A stretch of DNA of 64,000 nucleotides, from the NCBI RefSeq assembly GCF_009857535.1, contig NZ_WWCS01000013.1:62001-126000 (forward strand), given 5' to 3'. This document shows positions 52,817 through 60,472 of the stretch, piece after piece. The notes under the pieces were generated by a model that saw only the letters and a program-made list of their open reading frames with translations, had not been told where the DNA came from and did no database searches. The stretch is from Duganella margarita (GTDB taxonomy: Bacteria > Pseudomonadota > Gammaproteobacteria > Burkholderiales > Burkholderiaceae_D). Every line of letters begins with the position of its first letter. Positions within the stretch are counted from its first letter, which is position 1. The position numbers were made by a program, and so were the translations under genes.

Positions 52817-55438
52817 ATGAAAAAGTATCTGATCGCCGCTTCGGTGGCACTGGCCTTTGGTGCGGCACACGCGGCTGACGTGGCGCCACGCGCGGAAAAC
52901 GCTTATCTGTCGCAGACCGACGCTGCTGCCCGTTCGGCGCGCGTCAGCAATGTCGACTACACGCTGGCGTTCGCGCTGACCGGCAAGGAAAGCTTCAGCG
53001 GCACCACCACGCTGAGTTTCGACCTGAAGGATGCGTCGCAGCCGCTGACCATCGATCTGGACAAGGCGACCATCGCCAGCCTGACCGTCAACGGCAAGGC
53101 CGTGACGCCGCAATACAACCAGTGGTTCATCACGCTGGCCGCCGCCGATCTGGTGGCCGGCCGCAATACCGTCACCATCGCCTACAGCCGTCTGCACAGC
53201 ACCAACGGCGAGGGCCTGCACCGCATGGTCGATCCGGTCGATGGCCGCGTCTACACCTACTCGCACTTCGAGCCGGCTGCGGCGCATCAGATGTTCCCGG
53301 TGTTCGACCAGCCGGATCTGAAGGGCACGTATCAGGTCACCGTCAGCACGCCGGCCGACTGGGTGGTGTCGTCCACCATGCGCGAGACCAGCGTCAAGGA
53401 TGCCGATGGCGGCAAGCTGTGGACCTTCCCGCGCTCGAAGAAACTGAGCCCGTATAACTTCTCGATGCACGCCGGTCCGTACAAGGTGTGGGAGGACAAT
53501 AGCGGCAAGTATCCGATGCGCCTGTTCGCGCGCCAGTCGGTGGCGTCGCAGGTGTCGCCGCAGGACTGGTTCAAGTACACCAAGGCCGGCCTGGGCTTCT
53601 TCGACCAGTACTTCGGCGTGCCGTACCAGTTCGAGAAGTATGACCAGCTGCTGGTGCCGGACTTCCTGTACGGCGCGATGGAAAATGCCGCCGCGATCAC
53701 CTTCGGCGAAGGCAGCTTCCTGCACAAGGAAGAGATGACGACGGCGCAGAAGGAATCGCTGGCCGGCGTCATCATGCACGAGATGGCGCACCAGTGGTTC
53801 GGCGATCTGGTGACCATGAAGTGGTGGAACGGCTTGTGGCTGAACGAGAGCTTTGCGTCCTTCATGGGCACGCTGGCGACGGCCGAGTCGACCGAGTTCA
53901 CCAATTCGTGGCAGGCCTTTTATTCGGGCGGCAAGCAGGCGGCGTATGTGCAGGATCAGCGCGTAACCACGCACGCGATCGAGACGCCGGTGCCGTCGAC
54001 CGCGAATGCGTTCGATAACATCGATGCCATCACCTATTCGAAAGGCGCGTCGACGCTGAAGCAGTTGCGTCACCTGCTGGGCGAAGAGGTGTTCCGCAAG
54101 GGCGTGCATAACTATCTGGTCAAGTACCAGTATCAGAATGCGACGCTGGATAATTTCATCGGCAGTCTGGCGGAAGCGGCCAACCGCGATCTGAGCGGCT
54201 GGACCAAGGAGTGGCTGTATGAGCCGGGCGTGAACACCATCGCGGCCGATTTCAGCTGCGCCGGCGGCAAGGTCGGCGCCTTCACGCTGCGCCAGAGCGC
54301 GCCGAGCAAGGAACTGCCGACGTTGCGCGAGCAGCGCGTGCAGGTGGGCCTGTTCAATCTGACGGCGCATGGTCTGAGCCGGAGCAAGAATGTGGCGATC
54401 ACCTACAAGGGTGCGGCGACCGAAGTGCCGGAGCTGAAGGGCGCGGCGTGTCCGGAGCTGGTGTATCCGAACTACCAGGACTGGGGCTTTGCGCAGGTGC
54501 AGCTGGATAAAAAATCGTTTGCGACGGCGCAGTCCAGCCTGAGCAAGGTGGATGATCCGCTGTTGCGTTCGATGTTGTGGCAGAGTCTGTGGGATGGCGT
54601 GCGCTCGGCGCAGCTGCCGCTGAACGATTTCCTGAAAACCGTGCTGGCCAACGCGCCGGCCGAGAAGGATTACACGCTGCTGGGCAATATCGTCGACAAG
54701 GTGCGGGCGTCGAAGGGTTATCTGGAGGCGCAAGGCCCATCGGCATACCAGACCAAGGTGGGCGTGCAGCTGGAGCAGATGGCGTTTGCGGCGACCAAGT
54801 CGGCCACCGACAGCAACTTCCAGCGCCGCTGGTTCTCGACCTATGTGGGGCTGGCTTCCAGCCCGGCAGCGTTGCGTCAGTTGGCGGATATCCTGAACGG
54901 CAAGCTGGTGGTCAAGGGGCTGAACGTGTCGCAGGATGTGCGCTGGGAGATCATCCGCCGCCTGAGCCGCATGGCGTATCCAGGCAGCGAGGCGCTGGTG
55001 GTGGCCGAGCAGGCGCGTGACAAGTCCGATAGCGGCCAGCAGGCGGCGATTGCGGCAACCGTGGTTCGTCCCGAAGGCAAGGTCAAGACCGAGTGGGCGA
55101 CGACGATTGCCGATCTGCAGACCAAGCTGCCGTTCTCCAAGGTGCGCACGGCAATGGGCAGCATGTATCCGCCCGAGCAAAGCGCGCTGAATGAGCTGAC
55201 GGCGCAGCAGCGTCTGGACACGCTGGGTGCGGTGGACAAGGCGGCGGGGCCGGTCTACATGCGTGCGTATGCGGCGTCGATGATTCCGGCGACTTGCACG
55301 CCGGCCAGCGTGCAGCGTCTGGATGCGGCGATTGCCAAGTTGCCGGAGCTGTCGAACGGCACGCGCCGCGCGCTGCTGGTCACGCGCCAGGAAGATGCGC
55401 GCTGCGTCGCCATCAAGCAGGCGATGACGGCGCACTAA
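52817..55438 (+). CDS. Secreted M1-family aminopeptidase
   Basis: An 873-residue exported zinc aminopeptidase. The signal peptide is MKKYLIAASVALAFGAAHAA. The substrate-anchoring GAMEN is at 286-290 and the zinc motif HEMAHQWFGD begins at 321, with the third ligand Glu 344 in WLNES. A Tyr for the transition state lies near NAFDNIDAITYSKGA. The C-terminal half is the ERAP1/PepN-like helical domain. It removes N-terminal residues from peptides in the periplasm. An intrinsic terminator follows at 55461. Confidence 0.95.
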   Translation: MKKYLIAASVALAFGAAHAADVAPRAENAYLSQTDAAARSARVSNVDYTLAFALTGKESFSGTTTLSFDLKDASQPLTIDLDKATIASLTVNGKAVTPQYNQWFITLAAADLVAGRNTVTIAYSRLHSTNGEGLHRMVDPVDGRVYTYSHFEPAAAHQMFPVFDQPDLKGTYQVTVSTPADWVVSSTMRETSVKDADGGKLWTFPRSKKLSPYNFSMHAGPYKVWEDNSGKYPMRLFARQSVASQVSPQDWFKYTKAGLGFFDQYFGVPYQFEKYDQLLVPDFLYGAMENAAAITFGEGSFLHKEEMTTAQKESLAGVIMHEMAHQWFGDLVTMKWWNGLWLNESFASFMGTLATAESTEFTNSWQAFYSGGKQAAYVQDQRVTTHAIETPVPSTANAFDNIDAITYSKGASTLKQLRHLLGEEVFRKGVHNYLVKYQYQNATLDNFIGSLAEAANRDLSGWTKEWLYEPGVNTIAADFSCAGGKVGAFTLRQSAPSKELPTLREQRVQVGLFNLTAHGLSRSKNVAITYKGAATEVPELKGAACPELVYPNYQDWGFAQVQLDKKSFATAQSSLSKVDDPLLRSMLWQSLWDGVRSAQLPLNDFLKTVLANAPAEKDYTLLGNIVDKVRASKGYLEAQGPSAYQTKVGVQLEQMAFAATKSATDSNFQRRWFSTYVGLASSPAALRQLADILNGKLVVKGLNVSQDVRWEIIRRLSRMAYPGSEALVVAEQARDKSDSGQQAAIAATVVRPEGKVKTEWATTIADLQTKLPFSKVRTAMGSMYPPEQSALNELTAQQRLDTLGAVDKAAGPVYMRAYAASMIPATCTPASVQRLDAAIAKLPELSNGTRRALLVTRQEDARCVAIKQAMTAH

Positions 55439-55460
55439 TCCGCGCGGGTTGTTGAGTCTG

Positions 55461-55494
55461 AAAGCCAGCCGTTCGTTCGGCTGGCTTTTTTTTA
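55461..55494 (+). terminator. Intrinsic terminator after the M1 aminopeptidase
   Basis: AAAGCCAGCC, an eight-base loop and GGCTGGCTTT are followed by a run of eight or more T. The stem and T-run are textbook. It also lies at the very end of the convergent gene at 55492. Confidence 0.92.
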
Positions 55495-56133
55495 TTCAAA
55501 TGCGATGTCTTCAATGCGGAAGCGCATCTTGCGGCGCTCCGGCAAGTTCCAGCCTTGGCCGGGTGTGGTGTCGCGTGGCGGTGCGGGCGGCGCAGGTGGC
55601 GGCGGTTGGGAAGCGACTAGCTGCGACTGTAACGTTGTCAGGAGGGCCAGCGCGGAGGTTTCGGATAGCGCTGCGGCCGTGCTGGCGCCGGCTGGCTGAG
55701 GTTGGGATTGTTCTCTTTCCACTTCTTTGCGCAGCAGATGGGCTTTCCTGAATTGTTTGTCTTCAGGGCGTTTGATGCTCAAGTCGGTCCAGGCGTTGCG
55801 CGTAGTGCGAGCGAAGGATTGGGCGAACTGGTTGGGTGTGACTGGCCTGCCTTTGTGGATGATGTCGTCGCCTACCACGCGTGCGTAGTTGTGATCGCCG
55901 TAGCTCCAGGTGTGCAGTTCTGTGCCCTCGGGGAGGAACAATGATTTCCATTGGTAGCCGCGCACATTGGCGGGATCGCAGCCTTTGGTCAGTCTGGCTT
56001 GCTCGCCGAGCCAGAGTTCTATTGCGCTGTTGATGGATTGTGAAATGTCTTGCGTGCCGCCGCGTCGTTTCAGATGCGAGATAAGGCGGAGGAGGGTGTC
56101 GGTCTCTATGTGCAGACTCATTGTGGATTTCAT
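55492..56133 (-). CDS. Protein with ribbon-helix-helix-like N-terminus, unknown function
   Basis: A 213-residue protein. The first 50 residues (MSLHIETDTLLRLISHLKRR, then DISQSINSAIELWLGEQA) have the strand-helix-helix pattern of ribbon-helix-helix DNA-binding proteins. A middle domain (FLPEGTELHTWSYGDHNYAR, then VVGDDIIHKGRPVTPNQFAQ) is unfamiliar, and the tail is Gln/Pro/Ala-rich with PPPPAPPAPP. The start ATG at 56133 lies inside the left arm of a 129-base inverted repeat full of AAATAGAA octamers, which could be its own operator. The middle domain may be protein- or ligand-binding. Confidence 0.65.
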   Translation of the reverse strand: MKSTMSLHIETDTLLRLISHLKRRGGTQDISQSINSAIELWLGEQARLTKGCDPANVRGYQWKSLFLPEGTELHTWSYGDHNYARVVGDDIIHKGRPVTPNQFAQSFARTTRNAWTDLSIKRPEDKQFRKAHLLRKEVEREQSQPQPAGASTAAALSETSALALLTTLQSQLVASQPPPPAPPAPPRDTTPGQGWNLPERRKMRFRIEDIAFE

Positions 56134-56250
56134 TCTATTTCTCCTTCTATTTTCTTCTATTTAGATCGGTAATTTTCTGCAAAGTTCAATTGCAGAAGAA
56201 AATAGAAAAAGCAGAAGCAAAATAGAATAGAAAATAGAACGAAATCCACA
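56122..56250. repeat. 129-base imperfect palindrome with phased AAATAGAA octamers
   Basis: The ends (56122-56140 and 56232-56250) are inverted copies of AAATAGAAYGAAATCCACA with one mismatch. A CTGCAA/TTGCAG dyad (56177-56195) shares the same centre at 56186. Six octamers AAATAGAA occur, three on each arm in opposite orientation (56133, 56145, 56155; 56200, 56220, 56232), and two pairs are exactly symmetric. The region is strikingly AT-rich. It may be an extended operator for the ribbon-helix-helix-like protein or the relic of an inverted duplication. Confidence 0.75.
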
Positions 56251-56276
56251 GGGGGCGGGGTGGGGTAGCCCCTGTG
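56247..56276 (-). terminator. Candidate terminator of the 57721-56292 gene pair
   Basis: An 8-bp stem (CACAGGGG and CCCCTGTG) lies 16 bases after the stop at 56292 and is followed on the minus strand by a T-rich run from the palindrome arm. It is a reasonable, not perfect, intrinsic terminator. Confidence 0.5.
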
Positions 56277-56291
56277 TGTATAGCGCCGGAA

Positions 56292-56714
56292 TTATTTTCC
56301 TGGCGGCGGGGCGATGTCGTGGGCGGTGAGGACGCAGGTGCCGGCGCGGCAGGTGGCGCCGGGGTCGCTGGTGGCGATGCAGGTGGACATGGTGGCGTTG
56401 CGGTTGTTGTCGGCGCGGCGGGCGGCGGAGTGCAGTTCGATCAACGATTTGAGCTTGGCGCCGTCGTTGTTTTTGCTGGACCAGGCGAGGTAGTTTTCCG
56501 GGCCGCCGCATGACTTGGCGCCGACGCCAATACTGTGGCACTGGCTGTCGTTGTCGCAACTGAGGTTGCTGTTGGCGGACTGGATTTGCTGCCACAGCGC
56601 GGCCGTCGGGCTTTCAGGCGCGGGCGTCGGGACAGTCTGGCGGGCACCGGCGCAGGCAGTGAGGACTAGCAGGCTGGCGGTGGCCAGGCGCAGGGTGTGG
56701 GACAGTTTGGTCAT
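56292..56714 (-). CDS. Cys-rich lipoprotein of unknown function
   Basis: A 140-residue lipoprotein with signal MTKLSHTLRLATASLLVLTA and lipobox LTAC. The mature part has six Cys in a regular pattern (NLSCDNDSQCHSIGVGAKSC, GGPENYLAWSS, MSTCIATS, ATCRAGTCVL), suggesting three disulfides and an extracytoplasmic location. I do not recognise a named family. Its start overlaps the stop of the upstream secreted protein by four bases (ATGA), so the two are translated together. Confidence 0.75.
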   Translation of the reverse strand: MTKLSHTLRLATASLLVLTACAGARQTVPTPAPESPTAALWQQIQSANSNLSCDNDSQCHSIGVGAKSCGGPENYLAWSSKNNDGAKLKSLIELHSAARRADNNRNATMSTCIATSDPGATCRAGTCVLTAHDIAPPPGK

Positions 56715-57721
56715 GGCTTCGGTCCTGGTTCAAGAGTGGGTTCGCGCAGGCGCGCCTTGCGTGCGACGCCGTCGGGGCCGAACAGGATGGTGAATTCGGC
56801 CGGCTGCTCACCGTTGCGCGCGGGTGGGTAAGTGTAACGCCAGATCTGGTAGCCGCTGTCAAAGTTGATGGTTTGCGCCGGGCCGAGGCGGGCGCGCATC
56901 TGGGCGGTGGTGGCGTGGTCGGCGGCGATGGCGGTGTCGGCGGGACCGGGCGGGCTGTCCATGTCGTCGAAGGCGAGCAGGGTGTCGTCAGGCCAGCTGC
57001 GGTCCCAGATGGGGGCGTAGTAACTGCGGTCCAGCAGCACCTGGCAGTCGCAGTAGGGCAGGGTGGACAGTGTTTGCGTGCCGCCGGCGTACAGGGCGCG
57101 CAAGGGCAGGGTGGCGCGGCGATCGCCGTCGCGCAGCGTGATGGCGAAGACGGGGCGTTCGGCAAAGAACAGGTAGTTGCCTTCCGGGCTGTTGCAGACG
57201 CGGTCGGGACTGGTGAACAGCTCGCCCAGCCAGGCGAAGACCTGGGCGTTGTTGGACAGCAGGCCGGCTTCAACGCCGACCAGGCATTCCAGCCGCAGGT
57301 CGCCGAGGCGGCGCATGCCGTCCGGGACGTTGGGGCTGCGGACCTGGGCGCGCCAGGTGAGGGTGCTGGTTTTGCGGCTGGCGATCAGGGCGGCGTCTTC
57401 CTGTTGAGCTTGGGCGTTGCGGTCCAGCGTGAAGGTGTGGTCGGCGGCGACTGCTACGGGCAGCGAGACGGTGTCGCCGGCAACGCGCAAGGTGATGCCG
57501 TCCAGTTGCGTGGTGGGCAGGCGCGGCAGCATCTGGAAGCGCAGCGTGGCTTGCGGCGCCAGTGCGTGGTTGCGCTCGAAGATGTCCATGCCGGCCAGCA
57601 TTTTGCGGTAGGACTTGTCGACCGGGTCGCGCGTGGCGGCGACCGTGACGCTGGGCGCGGCGGTTTGGGCGGCGGCGCTGCCAGCCAGCAAGAGAACCAT
57701 CAGAAAAGTCAGGGTACGCAT
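56711..57721 (-). CDS. Secreted protein with a BamE/SmpA-like C-terminal segment
   Basis: A 336-residue exported protein with signal MRTLTFLMVLLLAGSAAAQT. The first 250 residues have beta-rich character (KSYRKMLAGMDIFERNHALA, then TLRFQMLPRLPTTQLDGITL) with a few Cys (RLECLVG, DRVCNSPEGNY, LPYCDCQVLL). The last 65 residues (TTAQMRARLGPAQTINFDSG, then YQIWRYTYPP and AEFTILFGPDGVARKARL) resemble the small SmpA/BamE fold. It is the first gene of a two-gene unit with the Cys-rich lipoprotein. An envelope role is likely, but no activity can be named. Confidence 0.7.
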   Translation of the reverse strand: MRTLTFLMVLLLAGSAAAQTAAPSVTVAATRDPVDKSYRKMLAGMDIFERNHALAPQATLRFQMLPRLPTTQLDGITLRVAGDTVSLPVAVAADHTFTLDRNAQAQQEDAALIASRKTSTLTWRAQVRSPNVPDGMRRLGDLRLECLVGVEAGLLSNNAQVFAWLGELFTSPDRVCNSPEGNYLFFAERPVFAITLRDGDRRATLPLRALYAGGTQTLSTLPYCDCQVLLDRSYYAPIWDRSWPDDTLLAFDDMDSPPGPADTAIAADHATTAQMRARLGPAQTINFDSGYQIWRYTYPPARNGEQPAEFTILFGPDGVARKARLREPTLEPGPKP

Positions 57722-57904
57722 GAGGCAAAAGCGTAAAGCATTGCCGCCAGCGACGGCGCACCGCTGGCCACGTCGGACGGTGAGGCGGCACGTGAGCGCA
57801 AGTGGCGCCGGGCAACGGCAAGCGACGCGGCAGGGAGGAGGGGCGAGCGTGACGGGCGACAGGCGGCCTGGGGCACGGCGATGCGGCGCGGCGTTGGTGG
57901 CGGC

Positions 57905-59053
57905 TCAGACGGGCGGCTGGTGTTCGAGCCAGCGCAGCAGGTCGCGGCCGAAGACGCGGGTGCGGGCGGTGTCGACCTGGCGCTGCTTGTAGGCGGCGTG
58001 GCTGGCCGGCCCGCTCAGGCTGCGCTGGTAGCTGGCTTCGTCCATCAGCTGGATTTCGTACTCGAAGAAAAAGCCGACGTCGTAGTCCTGTTCCGGCGCC
58101 GCATCCAGTTGTTGCACGTGGATCATCTTGCGCACCGTCACCTGGATGCTATTGAAACCGCTGCCGCTGTGCGGATTGTCGCAGCGCGTCTGCGGCTGGG
58201 CGATGTCGGCCAGTTCGCTATCCATCTGCCGCAGCAGGTCCAGCGGGTAGCGGTCGGCGCGCTCCAGCTGTGCGCGGTATTTGCAGAACACCTGCTTGGC
58301 CGCGTCCAGGTCCAGCAGCGTGTTGCGGCTGCGCTCGGCATCGACATTGGTCACCGACAGCACATGCGCGCGCTGCAAGGTGCGCAGGGCCAGCAGGCAT
58401 TCGGCGCGGGTGGCAAACACCAGCCGCACGCCCAGATGGTCAAAGATATCGGCGGCCAGGTAGGCCGCCTTTTGCAGCAGCTTGAGCAGGATGCTGTTGC
58501 GGCCCTTGTTGTCCTTGCGGTCGTAGTGCAGCAGCGGCAGGCAGACTTCGCCGTCGGTCAGGTAGTGCTGCTCGCCCTGCTGGCGGATCACCTCGTCCAG
58601 CGTGCCGAACACCTGGGCGCGGATCGCGTGGAAATGCCGCAGCTTCAGGTTGTTGTCGATGTAGAAGATGCCGTGCATTACCTTCAGCACCACGCAGGCC
58701 CACATGCGCCGCACATCGACCTGCTGGCCGCGCAGCGACGCATACACCAGCAGGTTGAGCGGATCGTCCGGCGTGGCCACCTCGGGCGGGATCAGGCCGG
58801 CCTGCGCCGGCGCCAGGAAGGTGGCGCGGATGAAGTCGACCGCCTCGGCATGAGCATGGCGGATCAGCGCGACGGCCGCCGGCTGGTCGAGGTCGAAACC
58901 GTATTCGCGCACGAACTGGCGGGCGTCGTGCAGGTTGCGCAAGGCCAGCGCGCCGAGGTCGATCGCCGACTTGCCGTTGGCGATGGCGTCCAGATAGCTC
59001 CAGTTCAGCGACAGCTTGCCCGCGCTCTTGAGCGAGGGGTGCAATTCAGTCAT
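57905..59053 (-). CDS. Uncharacterised protein with RelA/SpoT-type synthetase motifs
   Basis: A 382-residue soluble protein. Residues about 180-356 carry, in order, motifs that mirror the (p)ppGpp synthetase domain: NSILLK (S187, K191; SIxxK of the ATP site), FDHLGVR (D205; the metal Asp in the DxxxIR strand), GSGFNSIQ (299-304; NGYQSLH-like), EYEIQL (E333, Q335; E-[VI]-Q) and SHAAYK (351-356; asHxxYK). There is no HD hydrolase or TGS/ACT region. The N-terminal 170 residues are helical and unfamiliar. It may belong to an unnamed conserved family (TIGR04552-like, uncertain). The ATG at 59053 has TGGAGA upstream. It is divergent from the glycosyltransferase operon. Confidence 0.6.
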   Translation of the reverse strand: MTELHPSLKSAGKLSLNWSYLDAIANGKSAIDLGALALRNLHDARQFVREYGFDLDQPAAVALIRHAHAEAVDFIRATFLAPAQAGLIPPEVATPDDPLNLLVYASLRGQQVDVRRMWACVVLKVMHGIFYIDNNLKLRHFHAIRAQVFGTLDEVIRQQGEQHYLTDGEVCLPLLHYDRKDNKGRNSILLKLLQKAAYLAADIFDHLGVRLVFATRAECLLALRTLQRAHVLSVTNVDAERSRNTLLDLDAAKQVFCKYRAQLERADRYPLDLLRQMDSELADIAQPQTRCDNPHSGSGFNSIQVTVRKMIHVQQLDAAPEQDYDVGFFFEYEIQLMDEASYQRSLSGPASHAAYKQRQVDTARTRVFGRDLLRWLEHQPPV

Positions 59054-59142
59054 GGCGTGTGTCTCCAGCAGCCGCATTACTTTTATAATAATAGATTGTC
59101 GGTTGGAACTATAATAGCGGCTTTATTTGTGATCAGCAGCTT

Positions 59143-60090
59143 ATGACGCTTCCCCGCACTCCCCGCATTGCCGTTCTGCTGCCTTGTTACAACGAGGCAT
59201 TGACCATCGGCGCCATCGTGGGCGACTTCCGCACCCACGTGCCGCAGGCGCAGATCTATGTGTTCGATAACAATTCAACCGACGGCACGGCGCAGATCGC
59301 GCGCGCCGCCGGCGCCATCGTGCGCAATGTGCCGGCGCAGGGCAAGGGCAGCGTGGTGCGGCGCATGTTTGCCGATATCGATGCCGATGCCTATATCATG
59401 GCCGACGGCGACGATACCTATGACGTCAGCGTGGCGCCGCAACTGATCGAACGGCTGCTGGTTGACGGGCTGGACATGGTGGTGGGCAACCGCGTCAGCA
59501 ACGAAGCGGCGGCCTACCGTCCCGGCCATCGCGTCGGCAATGCCTTACTGACCGGCTTCGTGTCGCTGATCTTTGGGCGCACCTTTACCGACATTCTGTC
59601 CGGCTACCGGGTGTTTTCGCGGCGCTACGTCAAATCGTTTGCGGCCCACTCGTCCGGCTTTGAAATCGAGACCGAACTGACGGTGCACGCGCTGGCGCTG
59701 CGCATGCCGGTGGCGGAAGTGGCCACCATCTACAAAGCGCGGCCGGCCGGCTCGGTCAGCAAGCTCAACACCTACCGTGACGGCGCGCGCATCCTCAGCA
59801 CCATCGTGCGCCTGTTCAAGTCCGAGCGGCCGCTGGCGTTCTATGCGATCGGCGCGGCGCTGTGCGCGCTGCTGTCGCTGATCCTGGCCGCACCGTTGGC
59901 CGCGACCTATCTGCGCACCGGCCTGGTGCCACGCCTGCCGACCGCCGTGCTGTGCACCGCGCTGATGCTGTTCGGCGTGATCCTGCTGATGTGCGGCATC
60001 ATCCTCGACGCGGTCACCAAGGGCCGCATCGAGCAAAAGCGTTTTGCCTACCTGGCACGGCCGGCGCCGGCGCTGCCCGAGCATGACTAG
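59143..60090 (+). CDS. GT2 glycosyltransferase (dolichyl-phosphate-mannose-synthase-like) with two C-terminal membrane helices
   Basis: A 315-residue enzyme. The GT-A core shows AVLLPCYNEALTIGAIVGDF, the DNNSTDGT loop and the metal motif DGDDTYD, then GNRVSN and DILSGYRVFSRR. Two membrane helices near residues 230-290 anchor it. Such enzymes move a sugar from a nucleotide donor to undecaprenyl phosphate or modify cell-surface glycans. The gtrA gene begins inside its last codons, so these two and the next gene form an operon. Confidence 0.93.
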   Translation: MTLPRTPRIAVLLPCYNEALTIGAIVGDFRTHVPQAQIYVFDNNSTDGTAQIARAAGAIVRNVPAQGKGSVVRRMFADIDADAYIMADGDDTYDVSVAPQLIERLLVDGLDMVVGNRVSNEAAAYRPGHRVGNALLTGFVSLIFGRTFTDILSGYRVFSRRYVKSFAAHSSGFEIETELTVHALALRMPVAEVATIYKARPAGSVSKLNTYRDGARILSTIVRLFKSERPLAFYAIGAALCALLSLILAAPLAATYLRTGLVPRLPTAVLCTALMLFGVILLMCGIILDAVTKGRIEQKRFAYLARPAPALPEHD

Positions 60091-60469
60091 GGTGGTGCGC
60101 CAGCTGCTGCGCTTTGTCGTGATCGGCGCGATCGGCTTCGGCGCCGACGTGGCGGTGCTGTATGGGGCGCTGGCGCTGGGCAGTGGTCCGTATCCGGGCC
60201 GGCTGCTGTCGTTCCTGACGGCGGTCTGGGTCACCTGGCGCCTGAACCGGCGCTACACGTTCGCGCCCACCGCCGCACCATGGCGCGAATGGTGGCGCTA
60301 CTTGGCGGCAATGAGCGGCGGCGCGGCGCTGAATCTGGCGGCCTACTGGCTGACGCTGTGGTGCCTGGCGCCGGCGCTGTGGCTGCCGGCGCTGGGGGTG
60401 GCGGTCGGGTCGCTGGCCGGCATGCTGGTGAATTTCCTCAGCGCCAAATTGTTTGTCTTCAAATCCTGA
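60083..60469 (+). CDS. GtrA-family membrane protein
   Basis: A 128-residue protein with four membrane helices (RFVVIGAIGFGADVAVLYGA, then LSFLTAVWVTWRLNRRYTF) typical of GtrA proteins, which are thought to flip undecaprenyl-phosphate-linked sugars across the inner membrane. The ATG at 60083 overlaps the glycosyltransferase stop by eight bases. It fits between a GT2 enzyme that loads the lipid carrier and the polytopic transferase that may use it. Confidence 0.92.
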   Translation: MTRVVRQLLRFVVIGAIGFGADVAVLYGALALGSGPYPGRLLSFLTAVWVTWRLNRRYTFAPTAAPWREWWRYLAAMSGGAALNLAAYWLTLWCLAPALWLPALGVAVGSLAGMLVNFLSAKLFVFKS

Positions 60470-60472
60470 TTT

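Noticed and set aside
52814..55435. An 873-residue open frame antisense to the M1 aminopeptidase
   Set aside because: It mirrors the real gene codon for codon, is rich in Arg, Gln and His as expected from antisense GC-rich DNA, and has no recognisable domain.
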